Assembly (NCBI GenBank): GCA_006176705.1
Contig: QRFJ01000021.1
Coordinates: forward strand, 2,376,208 to 2,440,207
DNA length: 64,000 bases
Reading direction: 5' to 3'
From: Cocos nucifera
Taxonomy: Eukaryota > Streptophyta > Magnoliopsida > Arecales > Arecaceae
Below are positions 1-11,290 of the stretch, in pieces; the stretch's first letter is position 1; every line of letters begins with the position of its first letter. Under the pieces are notes generated by a model. The model did not search any database. It was not told the DNA's origin and saw only the letters and a list, made by a program, of their open reading frames with translations. Position numbers and translations under genes: made by a program.

Positions 1-775
1 TTTCTCCAATTAGAAAAGAAGATCATTCTTTTGAAAGTCGTCTTTTAGAGTGGCCATTGCAATAGATTGATCTAAATTTTGGACCTCCAAGGCAGCTCAT
101 TGAAGTAGCTGACGAAGGCTTAGATTGATTCTCCCTCTCATTATATAATGTTGATGAGGAAATCCGACCCTCACTGCTGGCGTCGATGAGGTGAGTCGCA
201 AACTCCTAGCTCAACTGATCAAAAGAGTAGATGGTACCTTATTTTAGGTCCAAGTACTAGTATCATGCTACACCTTTTAGAGTCGATGGAAAAGCTTAGC
301 ACAAAATGGCGTTCGGTACTCCATGGATAAGCATCATCATTCAAAAAGAATCCAAATAATCGATCAGATCCAAGGTCCCATCATAGCTCTCAAACTAGGG
401 GAGCTTGAAGTTCGGCAAATCGAATTCCTATATGATTTGTGCAGTAAAAAGTGGATCAGTGTAAAAACCATCATTTCATGTCGTGGTCAAATTATGGAGC
501 TCTTCAATATGCTCATTCATTTCTTGTAACTTTCGATCGAGATCATCATTCTGATCATGGATCTTAAAGCATGAAGGCTTTATAGGGGGCATAGATTTTT
601 TCAGAGTTGAATCATGCTCTGAATAAGGAGTCATAGATCTTTGCTTTTCTTTTCTAGGGCTTCCTGGTTGGCTTCGTCTAGTAGGTCTCCCTTGCTTTTG
701 ACTTTGATGCTCCAGTAATGGCTTCTCGAGGGGTGCCGATGTCAAATTTTGTGGCATTGCCTGCATGGCTTCCAT
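1..775 (-). pseudogene. Ty3/gypsy gag remnant, minus strand
   Basis: Read on the minus strand, this stretch carries the N-terminal part and core of a Ty3/gypsy gag polyprotein. The clearest open block is 775-476, with a basic, Ser/Pro-rich stretch followed by the motif FKIHDQNDDLD and a helical segment ending EMNEHIEELHN. Below 476 the same reading continues through stops and frame changes: a block like DLPNFKLP..E..DG at about 440-370, VPNAILC near 320-300, and an EVQNLDQSIAMATLK-like block near 90-30. The same blocks occur in order in the plus-strand gypsy element at about 57.2-57.7 kb, so both belong to one family. The 5' part of this element was separated by the Copia insertion at 860 and resumes at 11291. 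The window edge cuts the pol side. Coding capacity is lost. Confidence 0.8.
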
Positions 776-859
776 GAAGCTCCTTATCTACTATACCAGC
801 CAGTTAAATTGATTTGCACCATTACTGCTGCCGACTGGAGAGATGGCGGTACATGCAAC

Positions 860-3349
860 TATTGAAAAATATGTCTCAAAGCCAATCATCAGTCTGTTGA
901 CGGTTATACTATATTATAATTATAATTGATTCATTAATAAATAAAATATAGTTTTAATATTTTCATCATAAAGTATTCATCTTCTAATGAACTTCATTAT
1001 TATGATGAAGTCCTTAAGACTATTTAGCTTCGATAAAGAGAGAATTTATCGATTAGTTCTTAAATCTATTCACAATCAAATGATAGACTGTTAATTAGGA
1101 TGATAGCATCTATCGAGTATAGATCACTGTATGCCATATAGGTTGGTTGTCTTTTTAATCAAGAAGTATAGAGATACCGGTATGGCATACAAGTGAGATG
1201 TAGGGGTACATCATCATTGAACGTGATCAACTTCAGAGCATTCTGCTGTCAAGAATATCTCTGATGGGATATAGGTATAAGTGTCCCTTAGATCTGAGAT
1301 TACCTCAGTGACTTGCAAGCAACTCACTGTGCTTTGGTACGGGACTAACTAAATTTCTAATTAAGTAATGAAAGGCTTCTGAACACAGTCAAATACTTGC
1401 AAAGTCAGAGTGTGATCAAGATGGAATTGACTACTTCAAAAGTTGGAGAAGAATGCATCACTGTATTTCAATATAGCAAAATCTTGGTCAGGATAATCCA
1501 TCAGATGGATTTGATATTTTGAAATATAATATGGACAACCTAATCAGAGTTGACAGTTAAACTCTAAGGTATCCTATGAGCATTTTGATCAAGAAGATGA
1601 ATTATATGAAAACTATATCCATATGGGTTTTAAGGATGTTGTTCTATATATTAGATCTATCCGACCGTCAGATATCATTGCTAGATGGTTATTATGATTG
1701 GTACAAAAATCTATTTTTATACTACTGGCTTAGGTTCAAACCTATGAGGTTACACACAATTAGAGCTCACAATCTGATCGAATGATTGATCAATGATTAA
1801 GAATTATTCTAAGATTAAACAATCAATATGATTGATATTTAATCTAGTACAAATATTACAGGCAGATTGATTAGTAATTAGATTGCTAATTAGCTTACTT
1901 TAATTAAGTCAGAGAGTTGAGATTAAGTTTAATTAAATATAATTTTATTAGATTTAATTTGGGCTTGATTGGATCAAGTCTAATTGGCTTATTAGATAAG
2001 CCAAGTATAAGGAAGAACTAGTCCTAGTTCAACTAGAACTCGGATCAATCTAATTTTTTAATTTAATTAAAAAATTAAATTAAAATTAAATCTAATTTAA
2101 TTAAATTTTTAATTAGATTAGGATCTAATTTAATTTAGTTGACTTAGTTTTGATTTAATTTGGTTTGAGAAACCACTTTGACCAAGTCATAAATGGAATC
2201 CTAGTAAGACTAAGATTCCACCTTGCGCCATCTTAGCCCCTCACGCCCCACGCCCTCTTTCTCTCTTAATTTTGTGCAATAAAATCTCTCTCCTAGGCCT
2301 TCTCATACATGCCCTCCTCTCCCCTCTTTCTCGTATGGAAATTAGATAATGGACCAAGTCAAAGAAAGAAATTGGTTTTGATTTCAAATCCTATGAGATA
2401 GTGTTTTGAAAAACCAAAACTCTTCCTCCCAAGTGTGTCGCCCTCCTTCCTATTTTTTCTCTAATTCTTACAATAAAAAAGAGAAGGTTTTGGGTGACTT
2501 TCTCAAGAGGTTCCACACCAAAAATTCTGGAGAGGACGCCCAAGAGTTGGGCACCCCTTGACTTGCCTATTTTGGTCTTTCCTAGTCTAAGAGTTTGACC
2601 TAGACAAGACTCTTCCATATCTACTTATTTAGGATGAATTTTGGCCCAAAATTTTTATGAAATATAGACCATTGAGATGGATTTGGGTATGTGAAAATCA
2701 GAGTGAAAGACTATTTGGGCATTGGGATTTCATAGACACCAAACTATGTGTCTAGGTGAGAGAAAAGAGAAGAAGAAGAGGGTCTTCTTCTAGGATTGCT
2801 GTGTTCATCTCTTTTCTTCCTCTTTATTTGAGTTTTCTGAGAGTGTCTCATATCTGAAACCTCCTCTCCTTTTTCTTCTCTTTGAAAGAGTCTAAATTTA
2901 GAAGAAGAAGGTACTTGATCGACCATCAAAAAAGGATCAGCATAGTACTAGTATACTATGCTGATTTTCTGCATTAAGACTTCTGATCGTGATCGTGGGC
3001 TCGTGTGGATGACTCCTAGAAGCCAAATGCATATATGGCTCACAACTTCATCCTCAAGCCTGGATCCGTAAGTTAGAATATCTAACTTGTATAGGTAATA
3101 GATCTAATCTATTATTTTCATACCTACATTAGGAGTAGTATATATACATGTTGATGTGATTAACATGTTTTAGTTTCTTCTTTAGATTTTAATTTTTGAT
3201 TTAATAATATATCATAATCATGTAATAGATCTTAGATTTAAAATATTTTTTTAATATTTAAAATTAATTTTGATTCATTTTTATCTTTCGCTATCTGATT
3301 TTGAAATGTTTCAAAATCTAGTCTTGAAACCCTAGATCTGGTTCCAACA
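860..3349 (+). repeat. 5' LTR of the Copia element
   Basis: This 2490-bp direct repeat starts TATTGAAAAAT and ends GGTTCCAACA. It aligns along its whole length with 8884-11285 through shared landmarks: the GTAAAGTATTCATCTTC block near 970, the TTAGCCCCTCACGC block near 2233, and CCTAGATCTGGTTCC at the end. It is AT-rich and has no real gene; short open frames in it repeat in the 3' copy and are not conserved as protein. It is unusually long for a Copia LTR. Confidence 0.93.
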
Positions 3350-3351
3350 AT

Positions 3352-3363
3352 TGGTATCAGAGC
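3352..3363 (+). other. Primer-binding site, initiator-Met tRNA type
   Basis: The sequence TGGTATCAGAGC begins two bases after the end of the 5' LTR. It is the standard plant Copia primer-binding site, complementary to the 3' end of tRNA-iMet, and it fixes the LTR boundary and the plus orientation. Confidence 0.93.
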
Positions 3364-5230
3364 CCAAGTTTATTATTACATGATTATTTGAGCATGTTTA
3401 AATTATTTCTTAAATTAGATCTAATTTATAATTTAATTATTAAATATAAAATTAAGATTCTGATCATACGAACTGCTGTAAGGTTGTCATGCTGTAAGAT
3501 TTATCCCTTACAGTGAAGAGATTGTCCTAGTTCGTATTGATCTACTTCTAATCATAAATTTATTAGATATGATCTAATTTTATTTATGATTTAATAGATT
3601 TAAAATAATTTTAGATCTAAAAATAAAAAATTTTTAGATTGCATGAACTGTTATAAGGTTGTTCTACTGTAAGGTTTATCCCTTATAGTGGAAAGATTGT
3701 TCTAGTATGTGCAGATCTAAGACATTGATCATAAAATTTTAGATTAAATCTAAAAAATTTTATGATCTAATTAAAAATATTTTAATCTAATTTTAATCAT
3801 CATAAATATGTTAGATTTGATCTAAGATAATTTATGATTGATTATAGTTGAAATTATTCAATTACATAAACCTATTTAGATTAAATCTAAAGTAGTTTCA
3901 TGCTTATCTTACTTGCATATTTATTATGAATCAAACATGCAATTTAGTTGATAAAATCATATTGTAAAAATATTTTATAAATATAAAAATTATTTTCAAA
4001 AAACCAAATCCCAACCCTCAATCCAAAATTTAATTAAGAATTAAGAAGTTATTTGATTAAGATCTAGAATTATGAATTGAAGATCCTAAGATACAAATCA
4101 TAACACATTGGGTTAAATGTATTAGTAGAGATTAGGTTCATTAATTGGATTAGACCTAGGATTAGATTAAAGAATGGTCTTAATTAGAGAATTGACTAAA
4201 TCTAATCAATTATTATCTTAGATTAGATCAAAAAATTTTTAGATCAATTACAATATATAGTTGTAGTTGGTCAAGTCCATGTCTTTAACGAGATCCAAGA
4301 TGGATTTAATTCTTGGCTATGCGGACTAGCATGAACTGTTAGGTTGATCTAATCAAGACTAATTAAATCAGTTGATGTCTAAGATAAATCAGATCGGTGG
4401 TCTTTAATTGGCAGTCTACTTATCTGACCATTTTTGATAGTATCTAAGGCAAGCTTTAGCAGACCCTCCCACTGATCGAACTTATCTAGCCTCTTGGTAA
4501 AATTATATTTTGATCGAATTACTTGACTATTCGAGCTGACCCATGTTAGCTAGATAAATCAATATGACTGATTTACGTGCTCCTAGGCTAGTCTATTAAT
4601 GATCTTCCTTAAGCTAACTTGGTAAAGTCAGTGAGAGGATAATGAAAAGCTGATTCATCTGATCTTTCCTCATCTTCAAATTAAATTTTTTAAAATTATT
4701 AGGTTCCTAAAATTATGATAACTAGATCATAGCCTTCCATTAAGTGAATGATAATGGGTTAATTAGCTAGATAATCATTGAAGGCCCAAAGGTCTGGTAT
4801 TTATTGACTAATAAAATTATCATTCATTATGTGATTTCTTGGCTGTATCTTTCTAAATGATGGTTAGGTTAGCCAACCAAAGTTACGCCTAATCATTTAT
4901 TGGTTTGATGGGCTAAGTATGGTCATGTTAATAGTTGGATCTAACTAAATTTTTTCAATGGAGGCTAAAGCCTACTGATTAGGGACTAAGGCAAAATTTA
5001 ATTATTAAAAATTATTTAAAGAAATAATTGATTATGAACCTATCCTTATATGTATATGGATTGGTCAACCAAAATTGGACTCGTATGCAGTCTATGTGGA
5101 TTCTAGTACCCACTAAGAAATTAGGATAATTTCTTGAATTAGAGATAGATACTACCAATTTGAATAAAATAATAAAAAAATCTTTTGATTAAAGTTTAAA
5201 TTTTTAGATTTAATGAATCAATTACTAATT
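3364..5230 (+). other. Copia untranslated leader and decayed gag N-terminus
   Basis: This AT-rich internal region has no long open frame. It carries an imperfect direct repeat of about 70 bp (near 3470-3540 and 3645-3715, both with a GTAAGG/GTAAGA, TTATCCCTTA and GATTGT(C/T)CTAGT core). The first part of gag probably lay at its right end, but stops are too dense to place a start. Confidence 0.5.
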
Positions 5231-5830
5231 AGATTATAATTTTTTTGTACAGATATGGCCACTTTTCTATTGCTTTGATCATTGTTGGATAATGATAAGT
5301 TGGTGGGACCCAACTTCGATAGCTGATAGAATGTGGGATGGTGCCTCTGTCATTGATCATGTATTGAGCTGATAGAGTGATTAAGCAAGCTCGACTTTTT
5401 CTTGCATAAATAGCTTGAGAAGGATGCAATACTGAACTCATTGCCTAAGTTATTTTTTTCATTTCTTACTCATTTCAAAATGATAAAGCCTGAAGTAGAC
5501 TACCATGGGTCACTGAGATTGCTTTAAAGCTTTGAAAAGGATCACCAAGGAGTCGGTAAACTTAGTGGGAGGCTCATCTTTTAGTTCTCGATCCTTTAGA
5601 AAAGAAAGAAGAACAAGAAGAAGAAAGCTAAGAAGATGTAAGTTTAGATTGGAACATCTGTGCAGGGCCATATCAAGAATATCAAGTCAAATAAGAATCA
5701 AGTTGAATGCTTTTTTTGCATGAAATGGGGGCACTGAAAGAGGAATTGTTCTCAGTACATTATCTCTCTGGATCCAAACAGGCAGAGAAAAAAGCAAGCT
5801 ATTGCTGGATAAGATATTTATATGATAACT
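5230..5830 (+). pseudogene. Copia gag remnant with CCHC zinc knuckle
   Basis: This is the C-terminal part of a Copia gag (nucleocapsid) protein in decayed form. In the plus strand near 5705-5750 a frame reads CFFCMKWGH followed by KRNC, which fits the CX2CX4HX4C zinc knuckle that binds genomic RNA; a stop lies in the knuckle itself. Upstream, a Ser/Arg/Lys-rich segment (5532-5700) corresponds to the basic linker usually preceding the knuckle. Frame changes and stops interrupt the region. It lies between the primer-binding site and integrase, as expected for Copia. It is not functional. Confidence 0.7.
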
Positions 5831-5869
5831 CCTTATAATTTTTTTATTTATGATATTATTGATTGGATA

Positions 5870-7180
5870 TTAGATACCAATAATCTTTACTATATTTGCA
5901 ATTCGTTGTAAGAATTGTAGGTCAGTAGAAGATTCAAGCAAGATGAAAGATTTCTGAATATTAAAGATGGAAGATCAGTTCTAGTTCTAGCTTTAGAAAT
6001 TCTAAAACTTGTATTTAAATTTTATATCATTGTTCTTAGTAATTGTCATTTCTGTTTTAGTTTCTTTTTAAATGTTATTTCTGTAGGCCTTCTAGCCAAA
6101 AATGATTATGAAATTTTAATAAAAAAATAAGTTTGTAATATCATTATGAATGATCTTACTATTTTCTATGGACATTTGAAGAATGATGTGTATATGCTAT
6201 CACAATCTATTAACGTAGTCTATTTAATTGGCAAGCATCCTAGATTAGATAGTGTATTAGATATCTATGTATGACACTGTAGGCTAGGTTATATAAATAA
6301 GAATAAGATAAATGCGTTGACTCAAGAGAAAATTCTCGAAGTCAGTGATTGTGAATCACTTTTAATCTGTGAGTCCCGTCTTCTTGAAAAATTGACCAAG
6401 TCATCTTTTATTGAAAAAGATGAAAGAGCCACTGAGCTCTTAAATCTAGTACATACTGATGTATGTGGATCAATGAGCATAAGTGCTAGAGATGGATATT
6501 TCTACTTCATCACTTTCATAGATGATCTATCCAGATATGTATATGTCTATCTGATGAAACACAAATCAGATTCATTTGAAATGTTCAAATAATTCTATAG
6601 TGAAGTAGAAAAATAAACTGAAAAGAATATTAAAACTCTTTGATCTGATCGAGAAGAAAAATATCTTTCCGATGAGTTTCTCACATATTTAGGAGAGAAT
6701 GGGATTTCCTTTCAATAAACTCCTCCAGAAATACCACAGTATAATGGTGTGTCTGAAAGAAGGAATCAGACTTTATTAGACATGGTTCAATCTATGATGA
6801 ATTTTACCAGCTTGCTGATATTCTTTTAGGGATATGTACTCGAATCAATTTGTTATCTATTAAATAGGATTATAAGTCAGTCTGTAGTTAAGACTCCATA
6901 TGAGATATGGACGGGATGTAAGCTAGTACTTTCATATCTTAAGATTTGGGGGTGCCCGGCTTATGTCAAATGGTTAGTTATAAATAAATTTGGACCTAGG
7001 TCTGACAAGTGCATATTTATAGGATATCCAAAAAAGATCAAAGAATACTATTTCTACCATTCTGATGAATAAAAGGTGTTCGTCAGCCTTAAGATAATCT
7101 TTTTGAAAAAAGAGTTTCTTAGTGAAGAAATTATTGCCTCTAATAGAAAAATTGATACCTGTAGCTAAACCTGAGTCAGA
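5870..7180 (+). pseudogene. Copia protease/integrase remnant
   Basis: The frame at 6317-6592 and its continuations carry the Copia integrase core. The block LVHTDVCGSM (first catalytic Asp), FITFIDDLSRYVYVYLMKHK, then further down PQYNGVSERRNQTLLDMVQSMM (third catalytic residue region) and the C-terminal KTPYEIWTG / WGCPAYVK / GYPKK blocks are all recognisable. The pre-integrase segment (CRRLGYINKNKI) lies at about 6280-6315. In-frame stops occur at least at 6591, near 6615, 6645, 6717 and 6829, so no polyprotein can be made. Integrase preceding RT identifies the element as Copia rather than gypsy. Confidence 0.88.
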
Positions 7181-7229
7181 TTTGATTAGATCAGATTTAG
7201 AATCTAGTGTACCTGCACCATTAAGATGA

Positions 7230-8283
7230 TCCGATAGAGTACCGCGGCATGCAGATAGATACTACGGTTACTTGATCCGGGATGGTGATCCCATCGAACT
7301 CGATGAGAATGATGAGAATCCAATCACTTATATAGATGCTATACAGAGATCTGATTCTAAGAAATGGCTTGAGGTCATGAAATTCGAAATGGAGTTCATG
7401 AAGATCAACGATATATGGATATTGGTTGATTCACCTAAAGGGGTTAAACCTATTGGGTGTAAATTGATCTTCAAAAAAAAAGAGGCATAGACGAAAAGAT
7501 GGAGACCTATAAAGTCCATCTAGTTGTCAAGGGATATCGTCAACATTATGGTATTGACTATGATGAGACATTCTCTCCTATGGCAATGCTCAAATTTTTT
7601 TGGATAATGCTTGCGATAGCTGCTCAACTGGACTATAAGATCTGACAGATAGATGTGAAGATAAATTTTTTAAATGGATAGCTGATCGAAAAGATATATA
7701 TGATACAATCTGAGGGTTCATATCTATAGATGAGTCCAAGGTGTGTAAACTTCAGAGATCCATTTATGAATTGAAGCATGCATTTTGATAAGGTGATCAA
7801 AATGTATGGCTTCATTAAGAACGGAGAAGAATCCTATATTTATAAATGGGCAAATGATCCAGTAGTGATATTTCTTATCTTATACGTGGATGACATTCTT
7901 TTAATCGAAAATGACATCTCCGCACTATAGAAAATAAAAGTTTGATTGTCATCACAGTTCTCCATGAAGAATTTGGGTGAAGCATCTTACATCCTAGGGA
8001 TGAAGATCTATAGAGATAGATCTAAAAAGATGCTTGAATTATCCCAGTCCACGTACATGGATACAGTGCTGAAGAGGTTTAGCATAAAAAATTTTAAAAA
8101 AGGCTATCTTCCGATAGATCATGAAATTTTTTTCTCTAAGAAAGATTGTCCGATAACTCCTAAAGAGAGACAGTGTATGAATAGAGTCCCATATGCTTCG
8201 ATGGTGGGCTCTATCATGTATGCCATGATATGTACGAGATCAAATATGGCATACTCACGAGGAGTAGTAAGTAGACACCGGTT
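7230..8283 (+). pseudogene. Copia reverse transcriptase remnant
   Basis: Frames at 7272-7490 and 7946-8293, with shifted pieces between, give the Copia RT. They include DSKKWLEVMKFEMEFM..NDIW.LV..PKGVKPIGCKLIFKKK near the start, the catalytic YVDDILLIEND block near 7882-7915, and SYILGMKIYRD..KMLELSQSTY near the thumb. A polyadenine run at 7473-7482 coincides with a frame change. Stops and shifts between 7487 and 7946 leave it inactive. Confidence 0.88.
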
Positions 8284-8865
8284 TGATCCTTAAAAAAATC
8301 ACTGAAAAGTGGTTAAAACTATCCTTAAGTATTTGAGAAATACTAGGGACCAATGGTTGGTTTATGGCGAGTTAGATCTGAAACTTATCAGATTTATAGA
8401 CTCCAGCTTTCAATCTGATCATGATGATAGTACAAACATATCGAGATATATCTTTACTCAAAATGGTGAAGCTATTTGCTGGAAGAGTTTCAAGTAGCAT
8501 ACTATGGTACGTAGACTCTATTTGTAAAGCAAAGTACATTGCAGTATCAGATGCCATGAAAAAAATTATATGACTGAAAAAGTTTATCATCGAGCTCAGA
8601 GCAGCACCCTCCTTAGATGGTCCGATCCTGCTCTACTACGACAGCACTGGTGCCATAGCTCAGGCGAAGGAACCAAAAGCACATCAACGGACGAAGCACA
8701 TCCTGCATTCCTTCTACATAATCTGAAAGATCGTGGGTCGAGATGACATAGATCTTCAGAAGATCGATGGAAAGAAGAACCTAACCGATCCCTTCACTAA
8801 AGCCCTAGCGAAAAAGGAGTTCGAAACCACAAGCCAAAGATGGATATTAGATACTGTGCCGAGTG
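8284..8865 (+). pseudogene. Copia RNase H remnant
   Basis: Following RT, a frame reads VVKTILKYLRNTRDQWLVYG, FIDSSFQSD.DD and ICWKSFK, then SKAKYIAVSDA, LYYDSTGAIAQ and HIxxF-like blocks, ending in DPFTKALAKK at about 8785-8820. These are the usual Copia RNase H landmarks in order. Stops near 8292 and 8495 and several shifts break it. The polypurine tract and 3' LTR follow directly. Confidence 0.85.
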
Positions 8866-8883
8866 GCTTTAGGATAAGTGAGA

Positions 8884-11285
8884 GTTGAAAAATATATTCC
8901 AAAGCCAATCGTCAATCTATTGATGATTGTGCTATATTATAATTATACTTAATTTATTAATAAAAAAATATATTTTTGATATTTTTTATTGTAAAGTATT
9001 CATCTTCTAATGAACTTTATTATTGTGATAAAGTCCTTAGAACTATTTAGCTTCGATAAAGAGAGAATTTATCAATTAATCATTAAATCTATTCACGACC
9101 AAATGATAGATTGTTAATTAGGACAATATCATCTATCGAGCATAGATCGCTTTATGTCATATAGATTGGTTGTTCTTTTAATCAAAGAGTGTGAAGATAC
9201 TGGTATGCCATATAGGTGAGATGTATGAGTACATCGTCATTAAACGTAATCAATTTTAGAGCATCTGCTATCAAGAATATTTTTGATGGGATATAGGTAT
9301 AAGTATCCCTTAGATCTGAGATCACCTCATGACTTACAAGCAACTCAATGTGCTTTAGTACTGGACTAACTAAATTTGTAATTCAGTAACAAAAGGCTTC
9401 TGGGCACAGTCAAGTACTTATAAAATCAGAGTATGATCAAGATGAAATTGACTACTCCAAGAGTTGGAGAAGAATGTATCACTGTATTTCAATATAGCAA
9501 AATCTTGGCTAGGATAATCTATCAGATAAATTTGATATTTTGAAATACAATATGGATAATCTGATCAGAGTTGATAATTGAACTCTGAGGTGTTCTACGA
9601 GCATTTTGGTCAAGGGAATGAATTATATGAAAATTATATCCATATGGGTTCTAAGGATATTGTTCTACATATTCGATCTATCCAACCGTCGGATACTATT
9701 GCTAGATGGTTATTTCGATTGGTACATAAATTTATTTCTATGCTATCGACTTAGGTTTGGACCTATGAGGTCACACACATTAGAGCTCACGATTTGATTG
9801 TATGGTTGATCAACGATTAAGAATCGTTCTAAGATTAAACAATCAATATGATTGATGTTTAACCTAGTGCAAGTATTGTAAGAGGATCGATTAGCAATTA
9901 GATTACTAATTGACTTAATTTGATTAAACCATGAAGTTGAGATTAAGTCTGATTAAATATATTTTAATTAGATTTAGTTTGGGCTTGATTGGATCAAGTC
10001 CAATTGGCTTATTGCATAAGCCAAGTGGAAGGAAGAACTAGTCCTAGTTCAACTAGGACTTGGGTCAATCCAATTTTTTAATTTGATTAAAAAAATTAAA
10101 TTAAAATTAAATCTAATTAAATCTAATTTAATTAAATTTTTAATTGGGTTAGGGTCTAATTTAATTTGGTTGACTTGATTTTGATTTAATTTAGTTTGAG
10201 AAACCACTTTGATCAAGTCATAGATGGAATCCTAGTAAGACTAGGATTCCACCTTACGCCACCTTAGCCCCTCACGCTCGATGCCCTCTTTCTCTCTTAA
10301 TTTTGTGCGACAAAACCTCTCTCCCAGGCCTTCTCATGCATGCCCTCCTCTTTTCTTTTTCTCATATGAAAATTAGGTAGTCGACCAAGTCAAAGAAAGA
10401 AATTGGATTCTCGGGGGAAAAAAGAGAAGGTTTTGGGTGACTTTCTTAAGAGGTTCCATGCCAAAAATTCTAGAGAGGGTGCCCAAGAGTTGGGCGCCCT
10501 TTAACTTGCTTATTTTGATCTTTCCTAGTCTAAGAGTTTGACTTAGACAAGGCTCTTCCATATCTATGTATTTAGGATAAATTTTGGCCTAAAATTTTCA
10601 TGGAAAACAGACACTAAGAGGGCTTCGGGGTGTGCAAAAATCAGAGAGAGAGACTATTTGGGCATTAGGGTTCCATAGACATCAAACTAGGTGTCTAGAT
10701 GAGAGTAAAGAGAAGAAGAAAAGGATCTTCTTCTAGGATTGCTGTGTTCACCTCTTTCCTTCCTCTTTCTTTGAGTTTTTGAGAGTATCTCACATCTGAA
10801 ATCTCCTCTCCTCCTCTTTAGAAGAGTCTAAATTCAGAAGAAAAAGATATCTGATCGATCATCAAAGAAGGATCAGCACAGTACTAGCATACTGTGCTTA
10901 TTTCTGCATCAGAACTTTTGATCGTGATCGTGAGCTCATATGGACGACTCCTAGAGGTCGGACATGTGTACGGCTTGCAACTTTATCCTCAAGCCTAGAT
11001 CAGCAAGTTAGAATATCTAACTTACTTCGATAATAGATCTGATCTATTATTTTCATACCTACATTAGGTGTAGTGTATATACATGTTGATGTGATCAACA
11101 TATTTTAGTTTCTTCTTTAGATTTTAATTTTTGATTTAATAACATGCCATGATCTTATAATAGATCTTAGATCTATGATTTTTTTTTGATATTTAAAATT
11201 AGTTTTGATTAATTTTTGTCTTTCACTATCTGATCTTGAAAAAGTTTCAAGATCTAGTCCTAAAATCCTAGATCTGGTTCCAACA
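8884..11285 (+). repeat. 3' LTR of the Copia element
   Basis: This 2402-bp repeat is homologous to 860-3349. It is slightly shorter, partly because a segment near the 5' LTR positions 2370-2470 is missing around 10400. It ends CCTAGATCTGGTTCCAACA at 11285, followed by the target duplication GCAAC. Confidence 0.92.
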
Positions 11286-11290
11286 GCAAC

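Larger units (their letters stand above)
860..11285 (+). mobile_element. Complete Ty1/Copia LTR retrotransposon, coding-dead
   Basis: The two long terminal repeats are 860-3349 and 8884-11285. The element is bordered by a perfect 5-bp target duplication GCAAC at 855-859 and 11286-11290. Right after the 5' LTR is the initiator-Met tRNA primer site TGGTATCAGAGC (3352-3363), the usual Copia primer. Just before the 3' LTR is the purine-rich run AGGATAAGTGAG. Inside, gag with a zinc knuckle, integrase, reverse transcriptase and RNase H follow in Copia order (integrase before RT) on the plus strand, all broken by stops and frameshifts. The LTRs are visibly diverged by substitutions and indels, and both outer TG dinucleotides have decayed (TATTG, AGTTG), so the insertion is not recent. 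It sits inside the 5' untranslated part of a minus-strand gypsy element. The Copia lineage is not assigned. Confidence 0.95.
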
